A DNA stretch of 64,000 nucleotides from Streptomyces anulatus (lineage in GTDB: Bacteria; Actinomycetota; Actinomycetes; Streptomycetales; Streptomycetaceae), in NCBI RefSeq assembly GCF_014650675.1, contig NZ_BMVK01000001.1, positions 1-64,000 on the forward strand, given 5' to 3'. Below are positions 23,694 to 35,191 of this stretch, one piece after another (within the stretch, counting starts at the first letter, position 1; every line of letters begins with the position of its first letter). Made by a program: the position numbers and the translations under genes. The notes under the pieces are model-generated. The model saw nothing but the letters and a program-made list of their open reading frames with translations. It did not search any database and was not told where the DNA came from.

Positions 23694-25211
23694 TCAGGGT
23701 GTCCGCAGGTCCGACCGGGACAGTTCGTCGCCAAACTCTCTCAAGGTGGCGTCGTGCAGCACGGACCGGTGGGACAGGATGTTGCGCACCTTGACCAGGA
23801 GCCTCAGCAGCTGCGCCTCTTGTCCGGGCAGCGCCACCGCACCCTGCCGGTGGGCGTGCAGCAACTCCCCCACCTGGATTTCGAGGAACGCGCGCTCGGG
23901 CCGGGTGCGCAGGTGAAGGACGGGGCGCTCGATGTAGTCCTCGACGACGCTCTCGACGGGACGGTTCAGATGGTGCAGGGAGCGCGCGGCCAGCCGCTGC
24001 CGGGCCTCCTCGATCCACGGCAGCACCACCCGCTGCTGGGCCTGGGCGATCAGGGCGGCCAGCCGCGCCCTGGCGTCCCCGGTTAGTTCGGCGACCGGGC
24101 CGACGGGGTACCAGGTGCCCGGGTGCGTGCGCAGCCGCCCCTCCCACGCCGCGATGGCGCCGCCCGACCACGCCTCACGCACGTTGGCTCCCGGGCGGTG
24201 CCGGGCACCCATCCGCGCGGGCGCCTCCGGAGAGCCGCCGGTCACCGGCGTACCGGCGGCGAGGCACCGCCGGAGTGCGGCGTCGAGAGTACGCTGCCTG
24301 CCGTCCCAGTCGAGGGCGAGCCGCCGTGCCAGCTCCAGATCCGGACCGCAGACCTCGATGACCGTCTCCGCCGTGAGCTGGCGCAGTACGCGGTCTCCCA
24401 GCGAGTCCCCGTCCCGCCGCGCGGTCCGGGCGGCGGTCAGGCACGACGCGACGGCGGTCGAGACGTCCAGCCGCCCCAGCGCGTCCCACCACCAGTGCAC
24501 GGATGTGGCCGCCGAGTCGAGGTGCAGCGCGTCCGGCAACCCCGCCGGCAGGTCGCGCAGCCGGGCGGCGACCAGCAGCCTCGGCCGCTCCCCCGGTGGC
24601 AGGCCGGCCGCCTTGCCCGCCGCGGACAGCGAGCGGTACAGCCGCTCGACGGCCGCTCCGCGCACCAGCCCGCCGTCCGGTTCCGCCCAGGCGCGTATCC
24701 CGATCACGGGTGGCGGCCCGCCGCCGTCCGGCGCCACGAGCCACGGGATGACGTCGTGGACCTGGACCGAGAGTTCCTTGGCGACCCGCAGCGTCAGCCC
24801 GTCCTGCAGTACAGCCGCACGGGTGCTCTCCGCCCTGGGCGCGGGGATCACCGGGGCGTACCCGTCCGTTTCCCAGCCGAGATCGAATCCGTCGTCGTAC
24901 TGGTCGAGGTAAGGGAGCTGATCAGCGTCGTCCCCGTACCCGGCGGCCCGCGCCGGACGTCTCTCGGCCTGTCGTGCGGACAGCGGGAGTTCGGTGTCGG
25001 GCGCCGGGGGCGGGGGCACGTCGATGTGCGGCCGCGCGCCGGACAGGGCCCGCAGATACAGTTCCTCGGCCTGCCCGGTGGCCACCAGCCGGTCGGGCAG
25101 CAGCCAGATGCTGTTCAGGCCCGCGCGCAGGTCCTCCGTCACCCCGTGCAGTTGCGCGCGCGCCCCCGGAAGGTCGGCCAGGGCCGGCAGCCCGACCGGT
25201 TCGTCCGACAT
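23694..25211 (-). CDS. Putative HEPN-domain effector (505 aa), partner of the giant NTPase
   Basis: I do not recognise the first 400 residues, which are mostly helical and include a Pro/Asp-rich patch near 60-100. The C-terminal 110 residues end with an amphipathic helix carrying LLVKVRNILSHRSVLHDATLRE. Arg476-Asn477-x3-His481 is the R-polar-x3-H signature of HEPN domains, many of which are metal-independent RNases in toxin-antitoxin, abortive-infection and CRISPR systems. The ATG at 25211 lies one base after the stop of the NTPase gene (TGAGATG) with GGAGAGG upstream, so translation is coupled. No catalytic evidence beyond the motif. A non-nuclease helical role is possible. Confidence 0.7.
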   Translation of the reverse strand: MSDEPVGLPALADLPGARAQLHGVTEDLRAGLNSIWLLPDRLVATGQAEELYLRALSGARPHIDVPPPPAPDTELPLSARQAERRPARAAGYGDDADQLPYLDQYDDGFDLGWETDGYAPVIPAPRAESTRAAVLQDGLTLRVAKELSVQVHDVIPWLVAPDGGGPPPVIGIRAWAEPDGGLVRGAAVERLYRSLSAAGKAAGLPPGERPRLLVAARLRDLPAGLPDALHLDSAATSVHWWWDALGRLDVSTAVASCLTAARTARRDGDSLGDRVLRQLTAETVIEVCGPDLELARRLALDWDGRQRTLDAALRRCLAAGTPVTGGSPEAPARMGARHRPGANVREAWSGGAIAAWEGRLRTHPGTWYPVGPVAELTGDARARLAALIAQAQQRVVLPWIEEARQRLAARSLHHLNRPVESVVEDYIERPVLHLRTRPERAFLEIQVGELLHAHRQGAVALPGQEAQLLRLLVKVRNILSHRSVLHDATLREFGDELSRSDLRTP

Positions 25212-25212
25212 C

Positions 25213-28200
25213 TCACCTCTCCCCGGCGGCAGCCCTCGCGCGCACCGCGCGGTAGGTCACCGGTTCCACGACGAAGCCTTGGTCGGTGGTGTCGAGGAGG
25301 CCGAGCCGCTCCAGCCGGGTCAGCCACTCATCGGTCTCCGGTTCGGTCAGCTCGACCGCGGCCTGGACATCGTCGAGCGGCGCGCCCTGCCCCTCCTCGA
25401 CGTAGTTGGTCCAGGCGGTGAGCAGGTCCAGGTCTCCGGCGTCCAGACCGGACCGGCGCAGGTGTAGATCCGCGTTGGCCGGCCGGTCGATGACGGCCCG
25501 GATGCGCTCGACGGCCTGCACGAGAGTGGAGCCGTGTACCGAAACATCCGTCACCGCCGCCTCCATCCAGTGCGGCCACCCTCCGGTCGCCGCGACCAGT
25601 CGGCTCCGGTCCTCGCGGGAGACGAACGGGCACTCGGACCACGCGCGCAGCGCGTCGGCCGTCCAGCGTTCCGGCCGCAGATGCCGGACCGAGAGCTCCT
25701 CCCCGGCGGCCGCCTCCATTTCGGCGACCGCAGCCGCGTCGGCCACCACGACGGCGGAACGGTTCGCGGTGCTGCTGGTGCGGCCCGCGACCTGCCTGAC
25801 CAGGTCGTCGGAGGCCGGACCGGCGTGGTTGAGCAGCACTTGTACCGCTGTGCGCAGCTCTCCCGCGCTGCTTCCGCGGAGGTCGGCGATGAGGAGGTGC
25901 GCCTTGCGCCTGCGCTGCTTGACCAGCGCCGGAAGGTCTCCACCGCGCTCGTGCTTGAGCACCTCCACGCCCCGGTTCTCGGCGAAGGCGACCACCGCCT
26001 GCCGCACCAGCTCCGGTCGGAAGAGCTCGGTCGTGCCGATGACGCTCACGCCCGGCTGGGCGGTGTCGTGCAACTGCTCCTCGGTCAGTGGACTGTAGCG
26101 CTGCACGCTGTGCCGGTCCCGGCCCAGGATCCGTCGCGCGGCCCGTGGGTTGTAGTCGTATGGCAGACCGAACTCGGTTTCCTTGAGCTCGAGTTCGAGC
26201 TCCTCACGGGTGCCGAGCATGTTCACGACGTTGGGGCTGCGCACCGCGAACCGGGACCGGTCACCGAGCTGGATGAGCAGGCCGAGGCCGACCATCTCGG
26301 TCAGGAAAATCTGGGCCTGCTTGGCACTCAGCATCTCGAAGCCCTGCGGCCACGCCTCCCGCGCCTCCTGCAGCAGGGCGCTCGCCGTGTAGTCGCCCCG
26401 GTAGCCGTCCTTGAGGCTGCGCAACGCGATGACGAGGGCGAGGACCCGGTAGCGGTCCTCCAAGTTGATCGTGAAGCGGAGCCGCTCGGCGATCTGCCGT
26501 CGTACGGTCTCCGAAGCGGCGACCTTCTGCACGTCGTCCTCGGTGATACGCACCGGTCCGTCGGAGAACGCGTAGGGGCGGGAGTGCAGGGTGCGCACCA
26601 GCTCGCGGCAGAAGATCTGCACCAGGTTGGCCTGGTAGTTGGTGATGGCAAGGATCCGCCACACCAGCTCGGCCCGCTCGAAGGAGTGGCCGAGGGCGGC
26701 CATAGGCTCGGTGACCAGCCGGATGGCGGCCTGCTGGCCCAACGGGCCGACCAGCACGTCGGGACCGCCGTGCACGGTGGAGACGTTGGAGAGGTGGCCG
26801 AACCGCTGCACCTGGTGCAGACCAGCGAACACGATCTTGAAGCGGCGTTCCGTCTGCTCCATGAGCCGCTGGAACAGCATGACGTTCGGGAAGGTCGACT
26901 CGCTGCCGACCCGGAAGGCGCGACGGGAGTCGGTGTTCAGGAAGGCGTCCGCCTCGTCCGCGAGGACCAGCACGCGGCGGGTGTCGTCCTCGTCGAGCCA
27001 GGCCCGGAGGTTCTTCACCACCACTTCGGGGCCAGCCTGTTCGGACATCTTGTTGTTGAAGACCCCCTTGCGCTTGAGGTCCTCCACCAGCCTGCTCCAG
27101 ATGCGCTCCGGCGCCTCGGCGTGGCCGATCTCGGCCTTGAGCAGGTCCAGGTAGACCGCGACGTGCGTGTCGGAGCGGCTGGGGAAAATCTCCGCAACCC
27201 GGCGCAGCAGGGCGGACTTGCCGAGCTGCCGGCCTCCGTAGAGAAACATCCCGCCCTCGCGCCCCATGACTTCGCGCATCTCGTCGTCGCGCCCGTAGAA
27301 GACCTCGGGCGGCACGAGCCCGGCGACGAAGGGGGTGTAAGGGTTGTACGCCGCCCAGGGCAGGGTCACGCGCTGGAGCGACCGGAAGGCCCCTGGGGCT
27401 CGCGCGGCCATCCAGCCCATGACGGCGGAATCGACGACAAGGGCCTGCTGAGCGAAGGAGCGGGCCGACTCCGCGAGGCTGCGCCGCCCCTCGGAGCCGA
27501 GGGGGTGCAGATAGAGGACGATGTTGGCGCCCACGTCGGCGTCCTCCAGGTGAGCGAGCGGCCCGTCGGCGGGCTGCTCCTCCCAGACGAGCAGGACCGT
27601 GTACGACGTGGCGCGTGAACCTAGGGCCGCGACGTAGCCGACCCGTTCGGCGACGTTCGCCCGCACCTTGAAGCGACGCATTCCCTGGCCGAGGGCGGCA
27701 CGGTCAGTGTGAAGCTGGCTCCCGGAGAGTTCGAGGCCCAGCAGTCTCAGCACCCGGGGCAGGTGTTGCTGCCACTCGCTGCTGCGACCCTGCTTGGTGC
27801 ACAGGGACCGCCAGGAGTCGAGTCCCGCGCGGGCCGCCTGGGTGAGAGAGGCGCTGGGGTCGCTGTACCGGTCGGCCCACCAGTGGGCTTCGACGCCCTC
27901 TCCTCCAGCGCGGGGCGCGTCGGGGGCGACGACGCCGGCGAGGAAGCCCGCCAGTTCGTCGCCTTCGTCCGCGATGCGTTCGGGCAGGGACTGGTGGCTC
28001 GACGCGAGCGCGAGGAACTCCTGGGCGGTGACCGTGTCCCCCTCGTCGATGAGGCGCGCGATGCGCTCGTGGTCGACCGGGTCCATCGGGTGATCCGGGT
28101 CCCGGCGGAGCTGGGCCAGGTCTTGTCGGAGGGCGCGGGTGGCCTCGTGGACCAGGGAGGACAGTTCCGTCTCCAGGGCGTGCAGCGAGTCGAGGGCGAA

Positions 28201-30495
28201 GCGGTAGCGCCCCGTCTCCTCCCCGTCGGCGAACTCCTGCAGCCGACCGGCGAACTCGCGTTCCCGGTCGGGTGCGAGCTGGTTGAGCGTCCGCATCTGG
28301 GCCAGCAGTCCGGCGGCGGCGCGGTGGCGTGAACCGACCTCCCGGCGCCAGTCCTCGTGCCCCTGGGCCAGGCGCGGCTGTGCGGCGTCGGCCCACTCCG
28401 GACCGGTGCCGAAGGCGGCTGGCTCGCGTTCGGCGGCCGTGATGAGCGCGCGGGCCAGGTGGAGATCGCCGTTCTCCAGATAGCGGTCGAGTGCCGACTC
28501 CGCGTCCCCAGGGGCCAGGAGAGCCGCCATCCGCAGGGCCGTCCGCGGGTCGCCGAGCCGGGGTTCGCCGTCAGGCCCTCGGGGCAGGTCGGGCAGGCCC
28601 AGCAGGCAGTCGGAGGGCGGGACCGGGCCGCCGTTCTCCCGGATGCGCTCCGCGCTCTCCGTCAGCGGCACAGGTTCGCCGGCGAGCCACCTGCGCAGCA
28701 GCCCGAGCGCGGCACCGCCCACGCTGGTCGGCTCGGGGTGGTCCGCCAGGTCGCGGACCACCGAGACCAGCTCGGGAATACCCCGCTCGTTGGCCCCGGG
28801 CTGAGGGCGGGTCGCCGCAGCCGCGGCTTCGGCCCGCATCATGACCTCTCCGACGGAGCGGCACGCGGTGTGGAGCTGTCGCAGCGCACCTGCGGTTATC
28901 GGTTCCTTCGCCTGCTTGGAGGTACGGAACAGCGCGTCGGTCTCCTGGATGAGGCGGTCGATGTCCTCGGGGCGCCACAGTTCCTCGCCGAGGACGCGGA
29001 ATCCGCCCGCCTCGGCCCCCTGGTTGCCCTCGGCCCATTCGATGACCCGGTTCAGCGCCTGACGGAGCCGCCCGGACGGGCCGACCAGGTGCTGGAGGAC
29101 CTGGGAGGCGCGCTGGTACTTCATCTTGCGGCGCGGGAGGTCGTCGAGCAGCCTGCGAGCGGTGCGGCCGATCTCGTCGCGGGCGTTGGCCTCCAGCCGG
29201 CCTTCGTCGGTCTGCAGCATGCCCGGCTCGAAGACTCTCCCGTCACGGACGGCGGAAACCATGACGTTGAGCAGGTGCTGCCAGGGGCCGGAGAGACCGG
29301 CCGGTGAGACGAACCCGCTGATGAGGACGTGCGGCCAGCGGGTGGTGACGCCGGTCCGGAGCGCGGCGGCCAGCGCGACGAGGTGCGCTTCGCGGTCCTC
29401 CGCCGCCAAGGTGGGCTCGAACTCGTGTGCGATCTGTACGGGGGTGGCCTCGGTGTCCGACACACAGCCGAAGGCGGCGGTGGCGAAGGCGAGGGCTCTG
29501 GCTCGTAGGGGGCTCTCGTCGGAGGCGACGGTCATCCAGTACGCCTCGGCGACCCGGCCCTCCGCGAGCAGGCGCACCACGGGCGAGACCGTCCCCGTGT
29601 CCCAGGGCGCCCGCGGGTCCCAGTCGGGGTGGTCCACACCCTCGGGCCACGACTCCTCACTCGGCGGGGCGGGCTGCCGCGACCGGAGCCCCGCCGGGCT
29701 CTCGGCTGCCGTTTCGGCGGCGGAATCGGCCGCGACCGGCTCGGCCTCGGCGGAAGGTGCGGCCGGCTCGGCCGGCTCGGCCTCCGGCGCCTGTTCGGGC
29801 GTCTCGCAGAGCACCGGCTCCGGCTGCTCCGGTACGGGATCCGGACGCCGCCGCGGGGCCGGACGCTCATCCGGTGGGGCAACAGCGTCAGGGACGGGCC
29901 TCGCAAGCTCCGCCTCCTCGGGTGGATCGGGAGCCTCCTCAGACGGTCCGACCTCCCCTTTTCCGGTCCCTCCGCCCTCGTCGAGGCCTGCCTCTCCGGC
30001 AGCCTCCCCCTCCGACTCCGCTCCCGCACCGGTGCCCGGCGGCCTCGCGACCGCGCCGGAGGCCTCCGGGAGAACGGTGCCGACCACATCGCCGTACTGC
30101 TCCAACTGCTTCTGGATGCGATGCAGATGGCGCCGCAGGTCGTCGGCCTCCTCCCCCTCGTCGGCCATCTCCAGGAGCTGGGTGTACGAGGCCGCCTTGT
30201 GCCGGAGCGCCTCAGCCTGCTCCTGCCGAGCGCTGTGTACGCGGGCGAGTGCGGACTCGGCCACCTCGTACCCGGCGTCCGCGGGCCACGGACAGCCCTC
30301 CGCGCCCAGGGTCTCGGCGACCCTGGCCCGGTCGCCCGTCCACCGGATCAGCTCGTCGGCGGCACCGGCTACCGGCACGGTCCCGGCCTCGACTGCGATG
30401 GCCGACGCGCGCAGGGCGGCCGCCAGCCGCTGCCCCGAACTGCGCAACTCCGCCAACACGTCCTGCGCGGCCACGGCGGGCGCGGTTCTCTCCAT
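25213..30495 (-). CDS. Giant AAA/STAND-like NTPase (1,760 aa)
   Basis: I recognise no named family. Residues 1-135 are helical, with a coiled coil from about 85. An acidic Pro/Glu/Ala linker spans about 137-300. A long helical region follows to about 900, then a small alpha/beta segment. The NTPase begins near residue 1040 with NPYTPFVAGLVPPEVFYGRD. Walker A GGRQLGKSALL lies at about 1086-1096 and Walker B VLVLADEADAF at about 1176-1186. The C-terminus holds winged-helix-like and further alpha/beta modules. The ATG at 30495 (GAGGTCATC upstream) is preferred over a GTG 28 codons earlier. The downstream gene is a HEPN-type protein, as in NTPase-effector defence modules. It is divergent from tldD. 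Confidence 0.78.
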   Translation of the reverse strand: MERTAPAVAAQDVLAELRSSGQRLAAALRASAIAVEAGTVPVAGAADELIRWTGDRARVAETLGAEGCPWPADAGYEVAESALARVHSARQEQAEALRHKAASYTQLLEMADEGEEADDLRRHLHRIQKQLEQYGDVVGTVLPEASGAVARPPGTGAGAESEGEAAGEAGLDEGGGTGKGEVGPSEEAPDPPEEAELARPVPDAVAPPDERPAPRRRPDPVPEQPEPVLCETPEQAPEAEPAEPAAPSAEAEPVAADSAAETAAESPAGLRSRQPAPPSEESWPEGVDHPDWDPRAPWDTGTVSPVVRLLAEGRVAEAYWMTVASDESPLRARALAFATAAFGCVSDTEATPVQIAHEFEPTLAAEDREAHLVALAAALRTGVTTRWPHVLISGFVSPAGLSGPWQHLLNVMVSAVRDGRVFEPGMLQTDEGRLEANARDEIGRTARRLLDDLPRRKMKYQRASQVLQHLVGPSGRLRQALNRVIEWAEGNQGAEAGGFRVLGEELWRPEDIDRLIQETDALFRTSKQAKEPITAGALRQLHTACRSVGEVMMRAEAAAAATRPQPGANERGIPELVSVVRDLADHPEPTSVGGAALGLLRRWLAGEPVPLTESAERIRENGGPVPPSDCLLGLPDLPRGPDGEPRLGDPRTALRMAALLAPGDAESALDRYLENGDLHLARALITAAEREPAAFGTGPEWADAAQPRLAQGHEDWRREVGSRHRAAAGLLAQMRTLNQLAPDREREFAGRLQEFADGEETGRYRFALDSLHALETELSSLVHEATRALRQDLAQLRRDPDHPMDPVDHERIARLIDEGDTVTAQEFLALASSHQSLPERIADEGDELAGFLAGVVAPDAPRAGGEGVEAHWWADRYSDPSASLTQAARAGLDSWRSLCTKQGRSSEWQQHLPRVLRLLGLELSGSQLHTDRAALGQGMRRFKVRANVAERVGYVAALGSRATSYTVLLVWEEQPADGPLAHLEDADVGANIVLYLHPLGSEGRRSLAESARSFAQQALVVDSAVMGWMAARAPGAFRSLQRVTLPWAAYNPYTPFVAGLVPPEVFYGRDDEMREVMGREGGMFLYGGRQLGKSALLRRVAEIFPSRSDTHVAVYLDLLKAEIGHAEAPERIWSRLVEDLKRKGVFNNKMSEQAGPEVVVKNLRAWLDEDDTRRVLVLADEADAFLNTDSRRAFRVGSESTFPNVMLFQRLMEQTERRFKIVFAGLHQVQRFGHLSNVSTVHGGPDVLVGPLGQQAAIRLVTEPMAALGHSFERAELVWRILAITNYQANLVQIFCRELVRTLHSRPYAFSDGPVRITEDDVQKVAASETVRRQIAERLRFTINLEDRYRVLALVIALRSLKDGYRGDYTASALLQEAREAWPQGFEMLSAKQAQIFLTEMVGLGLLIQLGDRSRFAVRSPNVVNMLGTREELELELKETEFGLPYDYNPRAARRILGRDRHSVQRYSPLTEEQLHDTAQPGVSVIGTTELFRPELVRQAVVAFAENRGVEVLKHERGGDLPALVKQRRRKAHLLIADLRGSSAGELRTAVQVLLNHAGPASDDLVRQVAGRTSSTANRSAVVVADAAAVAEMEAAAGEELSVRHLRPERWTADALRAWSECPFVSREDRSRLVAATGGWPHWMEAAVTDVSVHGSTLVQAVERIRAVIDRPANADLHLRRSGLDAGDLDLLTAWTNYVEEGQGAPLDDVQAAVELTEPETDEWLTRLERLGLLDTTDQGFVVEPVTYRAVRARAAAGER

Positions 30496-30735
30496 CAGGA
30501 CGATGACCTCATTCTCCGGCCCGGAACTCCGGGGGACTTGGGGAAGAACCGGGCTCAGCCCCACCGGCCACCCGTGCACAGGCGGATCTTCTCACCGCAG
30601 CGCCTCCGGGGTCCATGGAGTTGGCGGATCTCATGACGGAAGGTCAGGCTCCGCCCCGGGGCGCGGCCGAACTGCCCGTATGCGGCGCGGGGAGGCATGG
30701 TTCACTGCCGTGGTGTATCGAGAAGGGAACTCCCT

Positions 30736-32230
<1,495 letters not shown>

Positions 32231-32259
<29 letters not shown>

Positions 32260-32351
32260 GCCGCGACCACGGAACCGGCTGGGGGTCCGGGGGTCGTCCC
32301 CCGGGCAGGCACAGTCTCAATACGACGCAGGAGGCCGGACGATGAGCCGCG
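32231..32351 (+). repeat. 35-bp direct repeat duplicating the tldD-pmbA junction
   Basis: The 35-base sequence starting TCAATACGACGCAGGAGGCC occurs at 32231-32265 and again at 32317-32351, offset 86 bases. It spans the last codons of tldD, the GCAGGAGG ribosome site, the overlapping ATGA and the first codons of pmbA. The 51 bases between include GGGGGTCCGGGGGTCGTCCCCC, an imperfect hairpin of a type common between Streptomyces genes. An insertion that copied the junction would produce exactly this. Confidence 0.93.
32256..32345 (+). CDS. 29-codon ORF created by the duplicated junction
   Basis: Starting at the ATG that overlaps the tldD stop, an open frame runs 29 codons (MSRDHGTGWGSGG..., ending NTTQEAGR). 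It stops at the TGA that overlaps the pmbA start. Its first three residues MSR copy the PmbA start and its last residues copy the TldD C-terminus. Both ends have a good ribosome site (GCAGGAGG). It probably preserves translational coupling between tldD and pmbA and need not encode a functional peptide. Confidence 0.55.
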
Positions 32352-33736
32352 TCAGCAAGCCGTACGAGATCGTCGAGCGGGCCCTGGAGCTGTCCACCAC
32401 GGACGGCCTGGTGGTCATCGCCGACGAGCAGTCGTCCGCCAATCTGCGCTGGGCGGGCAACGCGCTCACCACGAACGGGGTGACCCGGGGGCGGACCCTG
32501 ACCGTCATCGCGACCGTGGACGGCGCGCAGGGCACGGCGTCCGGCGTCGTCTCCCGGTCCGCGGTGACCACGGACGACCTGGAGCCGCTGGTGCGCGCCG
32601 CCGAGGCCGCCGCACGGGGCGCGGGTCCGGCGGAGGACGCGCAGCCGCTGGTGAGCGGGGTGCCCTCCTCCCCCGACTTCACGGACGCGCCCGCCGAGAC
32701 CGGCTCGGAGGTCTTCGCCGACTTCGCCCCGGCGCTCGGCGACGCCTTCGCGCGCGCCCGGGCCGGGGGCCGCGAGCTGTACGGGTTCGCGAACCACGAG
32801 CTGACCTCCACCTACCTGGGGACATCGACGGGGCTGCGGCTGCGCCACGACCAGCCGAACGGGACCCTGGAGCTGAACGCGAAGTCGCCGGACCGTACGC
32901 GCTCCACGTGGGCGGGCCGGGCGACCCGGGACTTCAAGGACGTCGACCCGGCGGCGATGGACGCGGAGCTGGCACAGCGGCTGCGCTGGGCGGAGCGGCG
33001 CATCGAGCTGCCCGCCGGCCGGTACGAGACGCTGCTGCCGCCGGCCGCGGTGGCGGACCTGCTGATCTACCAGCTCTGGTCGTCGACCGCGCGGGACGCC
33101 GCTGAGGGCCGGACGGTGTTCTCCACACCGGGCGGCGGTACGCGGCTGGGCGAGACGCTCTCCCCGCTTCCGCTCACCCTGCGCAGCGATCCGCACGCGC
33201 CGGGTCTGGAGTCGGCGCCGTTCGTGATCGCCCACTCCTCCGGCGACGGCGGTTCCGTCTTCGACAACGGGCTGCCGCTGGCCCCGACGGACTGGGTCCG
33301 GGAAGGGAAGCTGGAGCGGCTGACGACGACCCGGCACACCGCGGGCCTGACCGGGCTTCCGGTGGCCCCGGGCATCGACAACCTGCTGCTGGACGGCGGC
33401 GGCGAGCGGTCCCTGGAGGAGATGGTCGCCGCGACGTCCGGGCGGGCGCTGCTGCTGACCTGCCTCTGGTACATCCGCGAGGTGGACCCGGCGACGCTGC
33501 TGCTGACCGGGCTGACCCGGGACGGCGTCTATCTGGTCGAGGACGGCGAGGTCGTCGGCGAGGTGAACAACTTCCGGTTCAACGAGTCGCCGGTGGACCT
33601 GCTGTCCCGGGCCTCGGAGGCGGGGCGTACGGAGAAGACGCTGCCGCGCGAGTGGGGCGACTGGTTCACCCGGGCCGCGATGCCCGCGCTGCGCATCCCG
33701 GACTTCAACATGAGCTCGGTCAGCCCGGGGGTGTGA
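32342..33736 (+). CDS. pmbA: PmbA/TldE-type metalloprotease subunit
   Basis: This 464-residue protein belongs to the PmbA half of the TldD/PmbA pair. It has [21 protein letters not shown] near residues 35-55, [16 protein letters not shown] near 158 and [13 protein letters not shown] near 237. The C-terminal ends of the fold read [13 protein letters not shown] and [34 protein letters not shown]. It lacks the HExxxH zinc site, as PmbA/TldE subunits do. It should associate with the upstream TldD. ATG at 32342 follows GCAGGAGG and overlaps the stop of the 29-codon ORF. Confidence 0.92.
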   Translation: MSRVSKPYEIVERALELSTTDGLVVIADEQSSANLRWAGNALTTNGVTRGRTLTVIATVDGAQGTASGVVSRSAVTTDDLEPLVRAAEAAARGAGPAEDAQPLVSGVPSSPDFTDAPAETGSEVFADFAPALGDAFARARAGGRELYGFANHELTSTYLGTSTGLRLRHDQPNGTLELNAKSPDRTRSTWAGRATRDFKDVDPAAMDAELAQRLRWAERRIELPAGRYETLLPPAAVADLLIYQLWSSTARDAAEGRTVFSTPGGGTRLGETLSPLPLTLRSDPHAPGLESAPFVIAHSSGDGGSVFDNGLPLAPTDWVREGKLERLTTTRHTAGLTGLPVAPGIDNLLLDGGGERSLEEMVAATSGRALLLTCLWYIREVDPATLLLTGLTRDGVYLVEDGEVVGEVNNFRFNESPVDLLSRASEAGRTEKTLPREWGDWFTRAAMPALRIPDFNMSSVSPGV

Positions 33737-33749
33737 CCCGCCTAGACTG

Positions 33750-33791
33750 ACCTGTACATCTCTACCAGCATCTCTACCAGTCATAAGGAGC
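33750..33791 (+). promoter_or_regulatory. tyrS promoter region and leader
   Basis: TAGACT at 33750-33755 looks like a -10 hexamer, 45 bases before the GTG of tyrS. The leader contains ATCTCTACCAG twice in tandem (33766-33781 region) and ends with AAGGAGCAC. No T-box motif is apparent. The -35 box is not clear. Confidence 0.4.
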
Positions 33792-33800
33792 ACCGGAACC

Positions 33801-35072
33801 GTGACGGACATCGTCGACGAGCTGAAGTGGCGCGGGCTGTTCGCCCAGTCCACTGACGAGGACGCATTGCGCAAGGCTCTCGCGGACGGTCCCGTCACCT
33901 TCTATTGCGGCTTCGACCCGACCGCGGCCAGCCTGCATGTGGGGCACCTGGTGCAGGTGCTCACCATGCGGCGGCTCCAGCAGGCCGGGCTGAAGCCGCT
34001 CGCGCTGGTCGGCGGGGCCACGGGTCAGATCGGTGACCCGCGGCCCACCGCCGAGCGCACGCTCAACGACCCGGAGACCATCGCGGCCTGGGTGCAGCGG
34101 CTGCGGGGGCAGATCGAGCCCTTCCTCGCCTTCGAGGGCGAGAACGCGGCGACGATGGTCAACAACCTGGACTGGACCGCGGGTATGTCCGCGATCGAGT
34201 TCCTGCGGGACATCGGCAAGCACTTCCGGGTCAACAAGATGCTCACCAAGGACTCGGTCGCCCGGCGGCTGGAGTCGCAGGAGGGCATCAGCTACACGGA
34301 GTTCAGCTACCAGCTGCTCCAGGGCATGGACTTCCTGGAGCTGTACCGCCGGCACGGCTGCACCCTTCAGCAGGGCGGCAGCGACCAGTGGGGCAACCTC
34401 ACCGCGGGCATCGACCTGATCCACCGGCTGGAGCCGGGCGCCGCCGTGCACGCGCTGGCGACACCGCTGATGACGAAGGCGGACGGGACGAAGTTCGGCA
34501 AGTCGGAGAGCGGCGCCGTCTGGCTCGACCCGGAGATGACGACGCCGTACGCGTTCTACCAGTTCTGGCTGAACGTGGACGACCGGGACGTCTCGCGCTA
34601 CCTGCGCATCCTCAGCTTCAAGAGCCGTGCTGAGCTGGAGGAGCTGGAGCAGCTGACCGAGGAGCGGCCGCAGGCCCGCTCCGCGCAGCGCGCGCTGGCC
34701 GAGGAGCTGACCACGCTGGTGCACGGCGGTGCGCAGTGCGCCGCGGTCATCGCGGCGTCGAAGGCGCTGTTCGGGCAGGGCGACCTGGCCGAGCTGGACG
34801 AGGCGACGCTGAGCGCGGCGCTGTCCGAGGTGCCGCACGCCACCGTCGCCGAGCTGGGTCCGCTGGTGGACCTGCTGGTGGAGGTCGGTCTGGCGCCCAG
34901 CAAGTCGGGGGCGCGCCGCACGGTCAAGGAGGGCGGCGCCTACGTGAACAACGTGAAGGTCGTCGACGGCGAAGTCGCACCGTCCGCCGGGGAGCTGCTG
35001 CACGGCCGCTGGCTGGTGCTGCGCCGGGGCAAGAAGAACCTGGCGGCCGTGGAGCTCGTCCCGGCGGGCTGA
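33801..35072 (+). CDS. tyrS: Tyrosyl-tRNA synthetase
   Basis: The 423-residue class I aminoacyl-tRNA synthetase charges tRNA-Tyr. Visible features are [18 protein letters not shown], containing the HIGH-type HVGH, the tyrosine pocket motifs [12 protein letters not shown] and [27 protein letters not shown] (the KMSKS equivalent), and a C-terminal S4 RNA-binding domain from about 355 ([27 protein letters not shown]). The start is GTG at 33801 with AAGGAGCAC upstream. It is downstream of pmbA with its own putative promoter and is followed by an inverted repeat terminator. Confidence 0.97.
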   Translation: MTDIVDELKWRGLFAQSTDEDALRKALADGPVTFYCGFDPTAASLHVGHLVQVLTMRRLQQAGLKPLALVGGATGQIGDPRPTAERTLNDPETIAAWVQRLRGQIEPFLAFEGENAATMVNNLDWTAGMSAIEFLRDIGKHFRVNKMLTKDSVARRLESQEGISYTEFSYQLLQGMDFLELYRRHGCTLQQGGSDQWGNLTAGIDLIHRLEPGAAVHALATPLMTKADGTKFGKSESGAVWLDPEMTTPYAFYQFWLNVDDRDVSRYLRILSFKSRAELEELEQLTEERPQARSAQRALAEELTTLVHGGAQCAAVIAASKALFGQGDLAELDEATLSAALSEVPHATVAELGPLVDLLVEVGLAPSKSGARRTVKEGGAYVNNVKVVDGEVAPSAGELLHGRWLVLRRGKKNLAAVELVPAG

Positions 35073-35090
35073 TCCTCCCCGCGTCACAGT

Positions 35091-35130
35091 GCCGCGGCCG
35101 GACACCTTTCTTCGGGTGTCCGGTCGCGGC
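35091..35130. terminator. tyrS terminator
   Basis: GCCGCGGCCGGACACC (35091-35106) pairs with GGTGTCCGGTCGCGGC (35115-35130) with one G-T wobble and an eight-base loop. It faces the convergent cupin gene, so it probably works in both directions. Confidence 0.88.
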
Positions 35131-35191
35131 AGGGCCCGGTCCGGCCGTCGTGCGGGCCGTGGGACGTCGGCCGGCCCTCACATGACGACCG

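Noticed and set aside
28357..29307. Plus-strand frames across the NTPase gene
   Set aside because: They overlap a single 5.3-kb reading frame with consistent third-position G+C and are composition shadows.
23694..30495. BREX/PglY, DISARM, Zorya or Thoeris assignment for the NTPase operon
   Set aside because: The signature partner genes (methylase, PglZ-like phosphatase, Sir2/TIR, ZorAB) are absent, so naming a known system would not be justified.
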